6,782 bases of DNA from contig MHQO01000037.1 of NCBI GenBank assembly GCA_001820675.1, positions 13,582-20,363 on the forward strand, written 5' to 3'. Position 1 is the stretch's first letter. Every line of letters begins with the position of its first letter. The notes below the pieces were generated by a model. It was not told where the DNA came from and did not search any database. It saw only the letters and a list, made by a program, of their open reading frames with translations. The DNA comes from Candidatus Sungbacteria bacterium RIFCSPLOWO2_01_FULL_47_10. Lineage in GTDB: Bacteria; Patescibacteriota; Minisyncoccia; Sungbacterales; GWA2-42-14. Of the stretch, positions 1-5,119 are shown in pieces. The position numbers were made by a program, and so were the translations under genes.

Positions 1-186
1 AAAGCGAATGCGGTCAGAATCAACGACAACATCGTCCGTGTTTTGAATGCCGCGGAAGCCGTCTCCGATAAAAAAGAGACCGCGCTCACGTGGGCCGCGG
101 ACGAAGTTCCGGTTACCTGCGATATGCTTGTTGCAAACGTCCGCCTTGAGGAAATCAGGGAATCGGAGGCCGGTTTGCCGGAATAA
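1..186 (+). CDS. C-terminal fragment of an unrecognised protein
   Basis: Frame 1 is open from the left edge and ends at TAA 184-186, giving 61 visible residues (first KANAVRIND, last EAGLPE). The start and most of the protein lie outside the window. The visible part is soluble and fairly acidic. It has no membrane segment, and I see no catalytic motif or fold signature. Codon choice resembles that of the following genes, and a strong terminator lies 24 bases after the stop, which supports this being the real end of a gene. I do not recognise the family and assign no function. Confidence is in its being coding, not in any role. Confidence 0.72.
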   Translation, partial: KANAVRINDNIVRVLNAAEAVSDKKETALTWAADEVPVTCDMLVANVRLEEIRESEAGLPE

Positions 187-210
187 GAATTCGAAAAATC
201 ATGTTTATAG

Positions 211-236
211 AGAGTCGGAATATTCCGGCTCTTTTT
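211..236 (+). terminator. Rho-independent terminator after the first gene
   Basis: AGAGTCGGAA (211-220) pairs with TTCCGGCTCT (223-232) through ten positions, one of them a G-T wobble. In practice this is an 8-9 bp stem with a small loop. T232-T236 forms a five-base T run. It lies 24 bases after the stop at 186 and 30 bases before the next start, so it ends the upstream transcript. The next gene then needs read-through or its own promoter; I see no convincing promoter in the remaining bases. Confidence 0.82.
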
Positions 237-253
237 GCTTGTATTCATCCGGC

Positions 254-260
254 AAAGGTG
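254..260 (+). promoter_or_regulatory. Ribosome binding site fixing the start of the PF04020 gene
   Basis: AAAGGTG lies five bases before the ATG at 266. The frame is open far upstream to 47, but those codons run through the previous gene and the terminator. Only ATG 266 follows a Shine-Dalgarno-like sequence. A second ATG at 275 is possible but is spaced less well. Confidence 0.6.
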
Positions 261-265
261 CTATC

Positions 266-610
266 ATGGCACTAATGCGTTTTTTGTTTAAATTTATCAT
301 CAGAATCATCCTTTCGGGCGCGGCTCTCTATGCGGCAGGAGCCCTTCTTCCCGGGTTCATCATTCCGCCCGATCTTGAATACCTGTTTTTGGGCGGGCTG
401 ACCCTTGCGCTCATAAACACGTTTATCCGCCCGATCTTGAAAATTGTCAGTTTTCCATTTATTATACTTACGTTCGGACTGTTTCATGTCGTGATAAATA
501 TCGCAATCCTTCTCCTTGCCGATTATTTCCTTGCAGAACTTGCCATTCAGGATTTCTGGACATTATTCCTTGCGTCGATTATTATCGGAATTGCGAACGC
601 CATCATTTAA
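266..610 (+). CDS. Phage holin family 4 (PF04020-like) small membrane protein
   Basis: A 114-residue, very hydrophobic protein with four predicted membrane segments at about residues 9-30, 36-55, 60-84 and 90-113. The features that mark the PF04020 family are LPGF after the first helix, then LALINTFIRPIL, then a Pro-rich turn (SFPFIILTFGLF) leading into HVVINIAILLLADYF. Members are about 110-120 residues and are common on bacterial chromosomes. Despite the name they are not proven lysis proteins, and their role in the inner membrane is unknown. The start follows an AAAGGTG site; the longer in-frame extension to 47 would translate the preceding gene's tail and the terminator, so I rejected it. 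The C-terminus (GIANAII) ends a few residues earlier than usual, but nothing suggests a break. The gene is not near phage genes, so it is probably a resident membrane protein. Confidence 0.88.
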   Translation: MALMRFLFKFIIRIILSGAALYAAGALLPGFIIPPDLEYLFLGGLTLALINTFIRPILKIVSFPFIILTFGLFHVVINIAILLLADYFLAELAIQDFWTLFLASIIIGIANAII

Positions 611-617
611 CCGTTAA

Positions 618-671
618 TCGAACGCTCATGTTGCTCGCGAATGCGTGTAGTGAGCGTGTCGAACTATTCGC
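618..671 (+). repeat. Palindromic intergenic element with GAGCGTGTCGAA core
   Basis: Eight bases after the PF04020 stop, TCGAACGCTCA (618-628) pairs with TGAGCGTGTCGA (651-662) over 11 bp with one bulged G (658). A second, competing inverted repeat, GCGAAT (637-642) with ATTCGC (666-671), overlaps it. No T run follows, so it is not a standard terminator. The core TGAGCGTGTCGAA (651-663) recurs with one change, TGAGCGTATCGAA, at 6161-6173, in each case flanked by a short complementary pair (AGT/ACT here, CCTT/AAGG there). Very similar TGAGC-TGTCGAA palindromes are, as I recall, widespread intergenic repeats in many bacterial genomes. What it does is unknown. Confidence 0.55.
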
Positions 672-702
672 AAAAAAATTCGAGATTAGTTAGTTAGAGA
701 AC

Positions 703-918
703 ATGAATTCAATATTGCCTATTATTCAAATCGTCACTTCGGTATTGCTTGTTGCCGCGATTCTCCTCCAACAACGGGGAACCGGCCTTTCGGCGTCGTT
801 CGGCGGCGAGGGGAATGTCTATCGCACAAAACGAGGATTTGAAAAAATTCTTTTTTACGGAACCATTGTGCTGGGGTGCCTCTTCTTTCTGTCCGCAACC
901 GTGAATATACTTCTCTAA
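703..918 (+). CDS. secG: Preprotein translocase subunit SecG
   Basis: A 71-residue protein with the SecG plan: a first membrane helix at about residues 5-22 and a cytoplasmic linker with the hallmark LLQQRGTGLSASFGG (Gln-Arg-Gly then a Gly/Ser-rich stretch). A basic segment (YRTKRGFEK) and a second helix at about 48-69 follow. SecG joins SecY and SecE in the inner-membrane SecYEG channel and helps SecA-driven export. The length matches the family's short members. ATG 703 has only a weak purine stretch (AGAGA, 696-700) two bases upstream, so initiation may not depend on a Shine-Dalgarno sequence. No better in-frame start is seen. The gene stands between two other membrane-protein genes with gaps of 92 and 178 bases, so co-transcription is possible but not shown. 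Confidence 0.93.
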   Translation: MNSILPIIQIVTSVLLVAAILLQQRGTGLSASFGGEGNVYRTKRGFEKILFYGTIVLGCLFFLSATVNILL

Positions 919-1011
919 AAAACAAAAACGCATACATCACTCCTCTCTTTTAAAACAAAAGGCAAATTTTCAAAACGCGCATGAAGGCCGAAAACACAAA
1001 GACCGAAACGG

Positions 1012-1032
1012 ACGAACGCGTGTTCGTGTTTT
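1012..1032 (+). terminator. Possible weak terminator after secG
   Basis: ACGAAC (1012-1017) and GTTCGT (1022-1027) form a 6 bp stem with a GCGT loop, followed by GTTTT (1028-1032). AAAACAC (991-997) can also pair with GTGTTTT (1026-1032), which would swallow the T run. The stem is short and the T run is broken by a G, so this may be a leaky terminator or only a leader hairpin for the next gene. Confidence 0.3.
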
Positions 1033-1096
1033 GAGCCCTTGACCGCTTGCGTTTTTATTTACGTTTTGTGCACTCCGCGTTTTGTATGTTCATTGT

Positions 1097-2827
1097 ATGA
1101 CCAAGGCAAAGATAATTTTCTGGCTCAGGCGAATCCTGTACTTCCCGCGCCTGTTCTCACAAAACGAACGAATTCTCTTATTCCTTCTCGGAGTTATTTT
1201 TTTTGCGTCAGCCGGAACCTTCAGCGCCTCATTTATCTTAAAACGTACCGTTATCGTTCCTGCGCGAGCGGGGATATTTCGCGAAGGGCTCCTGAAACAA
1301 CCGCACCTTATCAACCCCCTCTATCTTTCGAATAACGACACCGACCGGGATCTCGTGAACCTGCTTTTTTCTTCCCTCATCACATACGATTCGGGAGGCA
1401 GGGCGGTCGGAGATCTTGCGGAACGCTGGGAAGCGTCTTCCGACAACACGGAATTTACATTTTATCTTACAAAAAACGCCTCCTGGCACGATGGTATTCC
1501 GGTAACGGCCGAGGATGTCATGTTTACCGTGCGAGCAATCCAAAACCCGGAATATAAAAGCCCGCTCAGGCAAAACTGGCAGGGGGTGAGCGCGGAAAAA
1601 ATCGATGATTATACGGTCAGGTTCATACTTCAACAGCCCTATCCGTCCTTTATGGAAAATGCCGCCGTGGGAATCCTTCCGGAACATCTCTGGGGGCGCG
1701 TTCTTCCGGAAAACACCCTCCTTACCGACTTAAATCTCAAACCTGTCGGATCGGGAAAATATGTATTTGACGAATTAAAGCAAAACTCCGCAAACGCGGT
1801 TACAAAATATATTCTGAAGGCAAATACGAACTATTACAGACATGCCGCGAATCTTGCGTCAATCGAATTTTCTTTTTATGACTCGGGTGAGGCGCTGATC
1901 GAAGCATTTAAAAAAAACGAGATTGATGCCGTAAGTCTCCAAAATCCGGAAAAAATTAATCTTCTGCGAAAAGAGGAAATAACGATCTACCCCCTGCGAC
2001 TGCTTCGGGTATTCGCCGTTTTTTTGAACACCCAGAATTTCGACGCATTTCAGGAATCAGGAATCAGAAAGGCCTTATCCCTCGCAATCTCGCGAACTGA
2101 AATCATCGATTCCGTGTTCGGAGGGGCTGCTTCCGAAATAAATTCCCCGTTTCCTCCCGGAGTGTTCGGCCACGAATTGGAAACCGTGGATTCAAAAAAT
2201 CTCCGCGACACGGATGAATCCTCCGCACTTCTTTCAAAATTCGGGTGGAACAGAAACGATGACGGCATCCTGATAAAGAAGGAGAAAAAAGGAAAAAGTA
2301 CGGATGAAAGAGAATTTGCGATTACACTCGTTACTCCCGATATACCGGAACTTACGCGGACTGCGGATATTATTCAAAAAAACTGGGGAGAAATAGGAAT
2401 CAAGACCAAAGTTGTAATCGCGGCCGTCACGGACCTCGAAAAGGATATTATCCGGCCCCGCGCCTATGATGCCTTGATCTTCGGAGAAGTCCTCGGACAC
2501 GAACCCGACCCCTTTGCGTTCTGGCACTCAAGCCAAATCCGCGATCCGGGGCTTAATATAGCAATGTTTTCAAATACCAAAATCGACAGAATCCTCGAGG
2601 ATGCGCGGCGGGAACCGGATGCTGAAGAACGAAAGAAAAAATATCAGGAATTCCAGCGGATCGTGACGGAGCAATACGGCGCGCTGTTCCTCTACAGCCC
2701 GAATTACTATTATGCGGTGAGAAATACCGTCAAAGGAATCGATCTGCAGAATATCGTCGTGGCATCCGACCGGTTCAACGAAATTGATACATGGTATGTA
2801 AAAACCAAAAGGACCTGGAAAAAGTAA
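1097..2827 (+). CDS. Membrane-anchored ABC-type solute-binding protein, family 5 (peptide/oligopeptide type)
   Basis: A 576-residue protein of the SBP_bac_5 (OppA/DppA/NikA) fold, which binds peptides or other small ligands outside the membrane. Family signatures are LAERWE at about 107-112, then TFYLTKNASWHDGIP followed by TAEDVMFTV at about 121-145, PVGSGKYVF at about 216-225, and a C-terminal lobe with WHSSQ and a YQEFQRIVTEQYGALFLY segment. The N-terminus is basic (KAKIIFWLRR, then SQNER) and leads into one hydrophobic helix at about 26-48 with no cysteine. It therefore looks like an uncleaved anchor, not a lipoprotein signal. I chose ATG 1097; an upstream TTG (1082) would add five residues, and neither has a Shine-Dalgarno sequence. 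No permease or ATPase genes are adjacent, so its partner and ligand are unknown. It could be a sensor or scavenger, not a transporter part. Confidence 0.9.
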   Translation: MTKAKIIFWLRRILYFPRLFSQNERILLFLLGVIFFASAGTFSASFILKRTVIVPARAGIFREGLLKQPHLINPLYLSNNDTDRDLVNLLFSSLITYDSGGRAVGDLAERWEASSDNTEFTFYLTKNASWHDGIPVTAEDVMFTVRAIQNPEYKSPLRQNWQGVSAEKIDDYTVRFILQQPYPSFMENAAVGILPEHLWGRVLPENTLLTDLNLKPVGSGKYVFDELKQNSANAVTKYILKANTNYYRHAANLASIEFSFYDSGEALIEAFKKNEIDAVSLQNPEKINLLRKEEITIYPLRLLRVFAVFLNTQNFDAFQESGIRKALSLAISRTEIIDSVFGGAASEINSPFPPGVFGHELETVDSKNLRDTDESSALLSKFGWNRNDDGILIKKEKKGKSTDEREFAITLVTPDIPELTRTADIIQKNWGEIGIKTKVVIAAVTDLEKDIIRPRAYDALIFGEVLGHEPDPFAFWHSSQIRDPGLNIAMFSNTKIDRILEDARREPDAEERKKKYQEFQRIVTEQYGALFLYSPNYYYAVRNTVKGIDLQNIVVASDRFNEIDTWYVKTKRTWKK

Positions 2828-2830
2828 CCC

Positions 2831-2859
2831 TTGCAAATTTAAATCGGATATGCTATAAT
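2831..2859 (+). promoter_or_regulatory. Sigma70-type extended -10 promoter for tRNA-Leu
   Basis: TTGCAA (2831-2836) is followed by exactly 17 bases and a perfect TATAAT (2854-2859), with TGC just before it (2851-2853), an extended -10. It begins three bases after the solute-binding protein's stop and is the strongest promoter in the window. Transcription should start near 2866, giving the tRNA a 5' leader of about 115 bases. Read-through of the weak terminator at 3108 could let it also serve the RNase J gene. TGCTAT (2851-2856) and ATAGCA (2864-2869) form a dyad over the -10 and probable start site. Confidence 0.8.
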
Positions 2860-2875
2860 GAACATAGCAGTCAAG

Positions 2876-2891
2876 TCAGGGCTTGCCCTGA
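2876..2891 (+). other. Hairpin in the tRNA-Leu precursor leader
   Basis: TCAGGGC (2876-2882) and GCCCTGA (2885-2891) are perfect 7-base complements separated by TT, so a 5-6 bp stem with a small loop is likely. It sits about ten bases after the predicted transcription start. No T run follows directly (TACTCATTTCC), so it is not a normal terminator. It may protect the 5' end of the precursor or act in processing; either is a guess. Confidence 0.45.
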
Positions 2892-2982
2892 TACTCATTT
2901 CCTCTCTATTTTGTTAATCACCCTCTCATACTGATTCATGTATTCGCGAAGCAATTCGAGGGCAATGTGCGTCCATCGGTAT

Positions 2983-3064
2983 GCCCAGGTGGTGGAACTG
3001 GCAGACACGTACGGTTCAGAGCCGTATGCCGAAAGGTGTGAGGGTTCAAATCCCTCCCTGGGCA
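2983..3064 (+). tRNA. tRNA-Leu, anticodon CAG
   Basis: A complete class II cloverleaf. The acceptor is GCCCAGG (2983-2989) with CCTGGGC (3057-3063), and the discriminator is A3064. U8 is T2990. The D stem is GTG/CAC (2992-2994 with 3006-3008), with GG in the D loop (3000-3001). The anticodon stem is TACGG/CCGTA (3010-3014 with 3022-3026), with loop TTCAGAG. The anticodon CAG at 3017-3019 reads CUG leucine codons. The 13-base variable arm (3027-3039) has a GCC-GAAA-GGT hairpin. The T arm is GAGGG-TTCAAAT-CCCTC (3040-3056). The long variable arm and A73 are leucine identity features. CCA is not encoded (CGG follows A3064), so nucleotidyltransferase must add it. Confidence 0.97.
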
Positions 3065-3107
3065 CGGTTAATAAACTCTAAATACGATGAAAATGATAAA
3101 TCGTTTC

Positions 3108-3129
3108 GTTCGATTTTAATCGAACTTTT
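3108..3129 (+). terminator. Weak terminator after tRNA-Leu
   Basis: GTTCGATT (3108-3115) and AATCGAAC (3118-3125) are perfect complements separated by TT, followed by TTTT (3126-3129). The stem is AT-rich and the T run is short, so termination is probably partial. It lies 44 bases past the tRNA 3' end and about 100 bases before RNase J. Confidence 0.55.
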
Positions 3130-3174
3130 GCTTGATGAGTCGCGTCATATGTTAAAACGCCGCGATTTCATCAA

Positions 3175-3193
3175 AATCCGACGGGGTCGGATT
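3175..3193 (+). promoter_or_regulatory. Strong hairpin upstream of the RNase J start
   Basis: AATCCGAC (3175-3182) and GTCGGATT (3186-3193) are perfect 8 bp complements with a GGG loop. ATC (3170-3172) and GAT (3194-3196) can extend the stem past a two-base bulge. It is 35 bases before ATG 3229 and has no T run after it. Its position suggests a 5' untranslated element of the rnj message, perhaps affecting stability. That role is inferred. Confidence 0.45.
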
Positions 3194-3228
3194 GATTCAC
3201 CATTTTACCATCTTCATCAATTTTTCAT

Positions 3229-5013
3229 ATGATAAAACAATTTCGTTCGGCGCACTCGCGCCGGCAAAGCAACCGCCGCCACCAAAGAAGGCCGTGGCGC
3301 GGCGCGCAAGACGGACAAAAAACCTTTGATATTTCCAGGCTCCCTCACGAAAACCTGAAGGTCGTGCCGCTCGGAGGGCTCGAGGAAATCGGCAGAAATA
3401 TGACGTTTCTTGAGTACGGCGACGACATTTTAATTATTGACATGGGGCTCCAATTCCCTGAAGAAGGAATGCCGGGAATCGATTATATCATTCCGAATAT
3501 TTCTTATCTCAAAGAACACAAGGATCGGATTCGCGGCGTTATCATAACCCACGCCCATCTTGACCACATCGGCGCAATTCCTTACCTCATCCATGAACTG
3601 GGAAATCCGACGATTTACGCGGGAGCGCTCACGCGCGGCATTATTCTCAGACGGCAGGAAGACTTCAAGCACTTGCCTCCCATCGACATCGAAATCATCG
3701 ACATCGATAAAAAAATACGATTTGGAGACGCGTTTGAAGCGGAATTTTTCCACGTCAACCACAATATCTTCGATACATTCGGTGTTGCGGTCCACACGCC
3801 GGTCGGGACAGTATGCCATACCGCCGATTTTAAATTTGACAACAACCCAGTGGGAGATAAACCGGCCGACTACGCAAAGATGGCACAGCTTTCTTCACGG
3901 GGAGTCCTCCTCCTCATGTCCGACTCAACGGGTGCGGAGCGGGCGGGCCATTCCATATCGGAAAAAACGATACAGGAAAATCTTGAAGACATTTTCCAGC
4001 ACGCTCAGGGAAGAATCATCACGGCGACTTTTGGAACGCTTATTTCCCGTATTCAACAGCTGATAACACTCGCCGAAAAATTCGGCCGAAAAGTTGTAAT
4101 CGACGGATACAGCATGAAAGCAAATGTCGCAATCGCCCAGGAACTCGGATATATAAAAGCCAAAAAAGGGACATTCGTCGATATCGACAAGATCGGCGAC
4201 TATCCGGAGTCGCAGCAACTCGTCTGCGGTACCGGGGCGCAAGGCGAATCAAACGCGGTTCTCATGCGAATTGCCCAGAAGGAACACCGCTATATCCGTC
4301 TTGAAAAAGGAGATACGGTTGTCTTTTCCTCATCGGTCGTTCCGGGAAATGAACGGACGGTTCAATCGCTCAAAGACATCATTTACCGCCAAGGCGCCAA
4401 AGTGTATCACTACCAAATGATGGATATTCACGCCGGAGGGCACGCACAGGCGGAGGACCTGAAAATGATGATCAACCTCATGCGGCCGAAGTTCTTCATG
4501 CCCATACACGGAAATTATTTTCTTCTCAAGCTTCACGCGGGACTCGCGGAATCGGTCGGCATTCCGGAAGAAAACATCGTCATACCGAACAACGGACAAA
4601 TTGTCGAGATCTCGCCGAACAAAATTACGCTTTTGAAAAAAACAGTTCCGGCAAGCTATGTTATGGTTGACGGACTTGGCGTTGGAGATGTCGGCGAGGT
4701 AGTGCTTCGCGACAGGCAAATGCTCAGCCAAGACGGCATCTTCGTCATCATCACAATTCTTGATTCAAAGACCGGAAAAATTATCGGGTCGCCGGACATC
4801 ATTTCGCGCGGGTTTATATACCTGCGCGAAAACCAGGAACTCCTGAAGCAGACGCGGCAAAAAATAAGAGAAACCGTAGAACATACCTCGTCCTCGGAAC
4901 AAACCTTCGATCCCGATTATATCAAGAACAACATCCGCGATAAAATCGGACAGTTTTTGTTCTCAAAGACAGAACGGCGGCCGATGGTACTCCCCGTTGT
5001 TATTAAGGTATAA
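3229..5013 (+). CDS. rnj: Ribonuclease J (metallo-beta-lactamase / beta-CASP RNase)
   Basis: A 594-residue RNase J, a zinc-dependent cytoplasmic exo- and endoribonuclease for mRNA decay and RNA maturation. In order: a very basic tail at about 1-40 (RRQSNRRHQRRPWR); the start of the lactamase fold at 43-58 (LKVVPLGGLEEIGRNM); the metal motif HAHLDH at 108-113; VNHNIFD at 176-182; and HTADFKFD at 197-204. SDSTGAE is at 231-237. The beta-CASP part includes TATFGTLISRIQQ at 265-277 and CGTGAQGE at 333-340, with SSSVVPGNE at 367-375. HAGGHAQAED is at 401-410 and PIHGNY at 425-430. A C-terminal RNase J domain runs to the end. All expected metal ligands appear present; the motif is HAHLDH where B. 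subtilis J1 has HGHEDH. It is longer than J1 (555 residues) mainly through the basic tail, which may bind RNA. ATG 3229 is the only sensible in-frame start and has no Shine-Dalgarno sequence. Confidence 0.95.
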   Translation: MIKQFRSAHSRRQSNRRHQRRPWRGAQDGQKTFDISRLPHENLKVVPLGGLEEIGRNMTFLEYGDDILIIDMGLQFPEEGMPGIDYIIPNISYLKEHKDRIRGVIITHAHLDHIGAIPYLIHELGNPTIYAGALTRGIILRRQEDFKHLPPIDIEIIDIDKKIRFGDAFEAEFFHVNHNIFDTFGVAVHTPVGTVCHTADFKFDNNPVGDKPADYAKMAQLSSRGVLLLMSDSTGAERAGHSISEKTIQENLEDIFQHAQGRIITATFGTLISRIQQLITLAEKFGRKVVIDGYSMKANVAIAQELGYIKAKKGTFVDIDKIGDYPESQQLVCGTGAQGESNAVLMRIAQKEHRYIRLEKGDTVVFSSSVVPGNERTVQSLKDIIYRQGAKVYHYQMMDIHAGGHAQAEDLKMMINLMRPKFFMPIHGNYFLLKLHAGLAESVGIPEENIVIPNNGQIVEISPNKITLLKKTVPASYVMVDGLGVGDVGEVVLRDRQMLSQDGIFVIITILDSKTGKIIGSPDIISRGFIYLRENQELLKQTRQKIRETVEHTSSSEQTFDPDYIKNNIRDKIGQFLFSKTERRPMVLPVVIKV

Positions 5014-5100
5014 TTGAAATACGGCAGAAATGCCCCAGAAACTCAACAGTATTTCAACCGCCTGGTAGTATATTTCTCGAGTTTCTCGCGAGTTTCAATT
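5012..5100 (+). promoter_or_regulatory. Complementary segments in the rnj-trpS gap, possible switchable RNA leader
   Basis: Several perfect complements overlap here. TTGAAATAC (5014-5022) pairs with GTATTTCAA (5049-5057), 9 bp. AATTGAAA (5012-5019) pairs with TTTCAATT (5093-5100), 8 bp. AGAAACTC (5037-5044) pairs with GAGTTTCT (5079-5086), 8 bp; seven of those bases could instead pair with GAGTTTC at 5090-5096. GGCA-GAAA-TGCC (5023-5034) is a small hairpin with a GNRA loop that fits either fold. The first and second helices exclude each other. There is no T run, no T-box consensus and no Trp-rich leader peptide. TGG-TAGTAT (5063-5071) could instead be an extended -10 without a clear -35, making part of this a promoter. 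Confidence 0.35.
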
Positions 5101-5119
5101 GTGCTTCTATTGCGTTTTT

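Noticed and set aside
47..265. Upstream extension of the PF04020 frame
   Set aside because: It overlaps the previous gene's tail in another frame and crosses a terminator; ATG 266 has the ribosome site and the family start.
266..610. Prophage remnant suggested by the holin-family name
   Set aside because: No other phage gene, attachment site or composition change nearby; PF04020 proteins are common on bacterial chromosomes.
981..1034. 17-codon frame MKAENTKTETDERVFVF between secG and the binding protein
   Set aside because: No ribosome site, very short, and it overlaps a hairpin; nothing separates it from chance.
1047..1058. TTGCGTTTTTAT shared with 5110-5121 near the trpS start
   Set aside because: A 12-base T-rich match in different contexts (untranslated versus spanning a start codon) is probably chance.
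1039..1069. TTGACC at 1039-1044 as a -35 box for the solute-binding protein gene
   Set aside because: No acceptable -10 hexamer lies 16-19 bases downstream.
1238..1687. 149-codon minus-strand frame inside the solute-binding protein gene
   Set aside because: Antisense shadow of a well-supported gene; its product resembles no family and has no start signal.
2981..3232. Open frame of 83 codons beginning PRWWNWQTRTVQSR
   Set aside because: It is the tRNA-Leu gene read as protein, a well-known false annotation; the cloverleaf explains the bases.
3560..4063. 167-codon plus-strand frame inside rnj
   Set aside because: Ser/Thr/Arg-rich out-of-frame shadow of RNase J, whose motifs are intact in the main frame.
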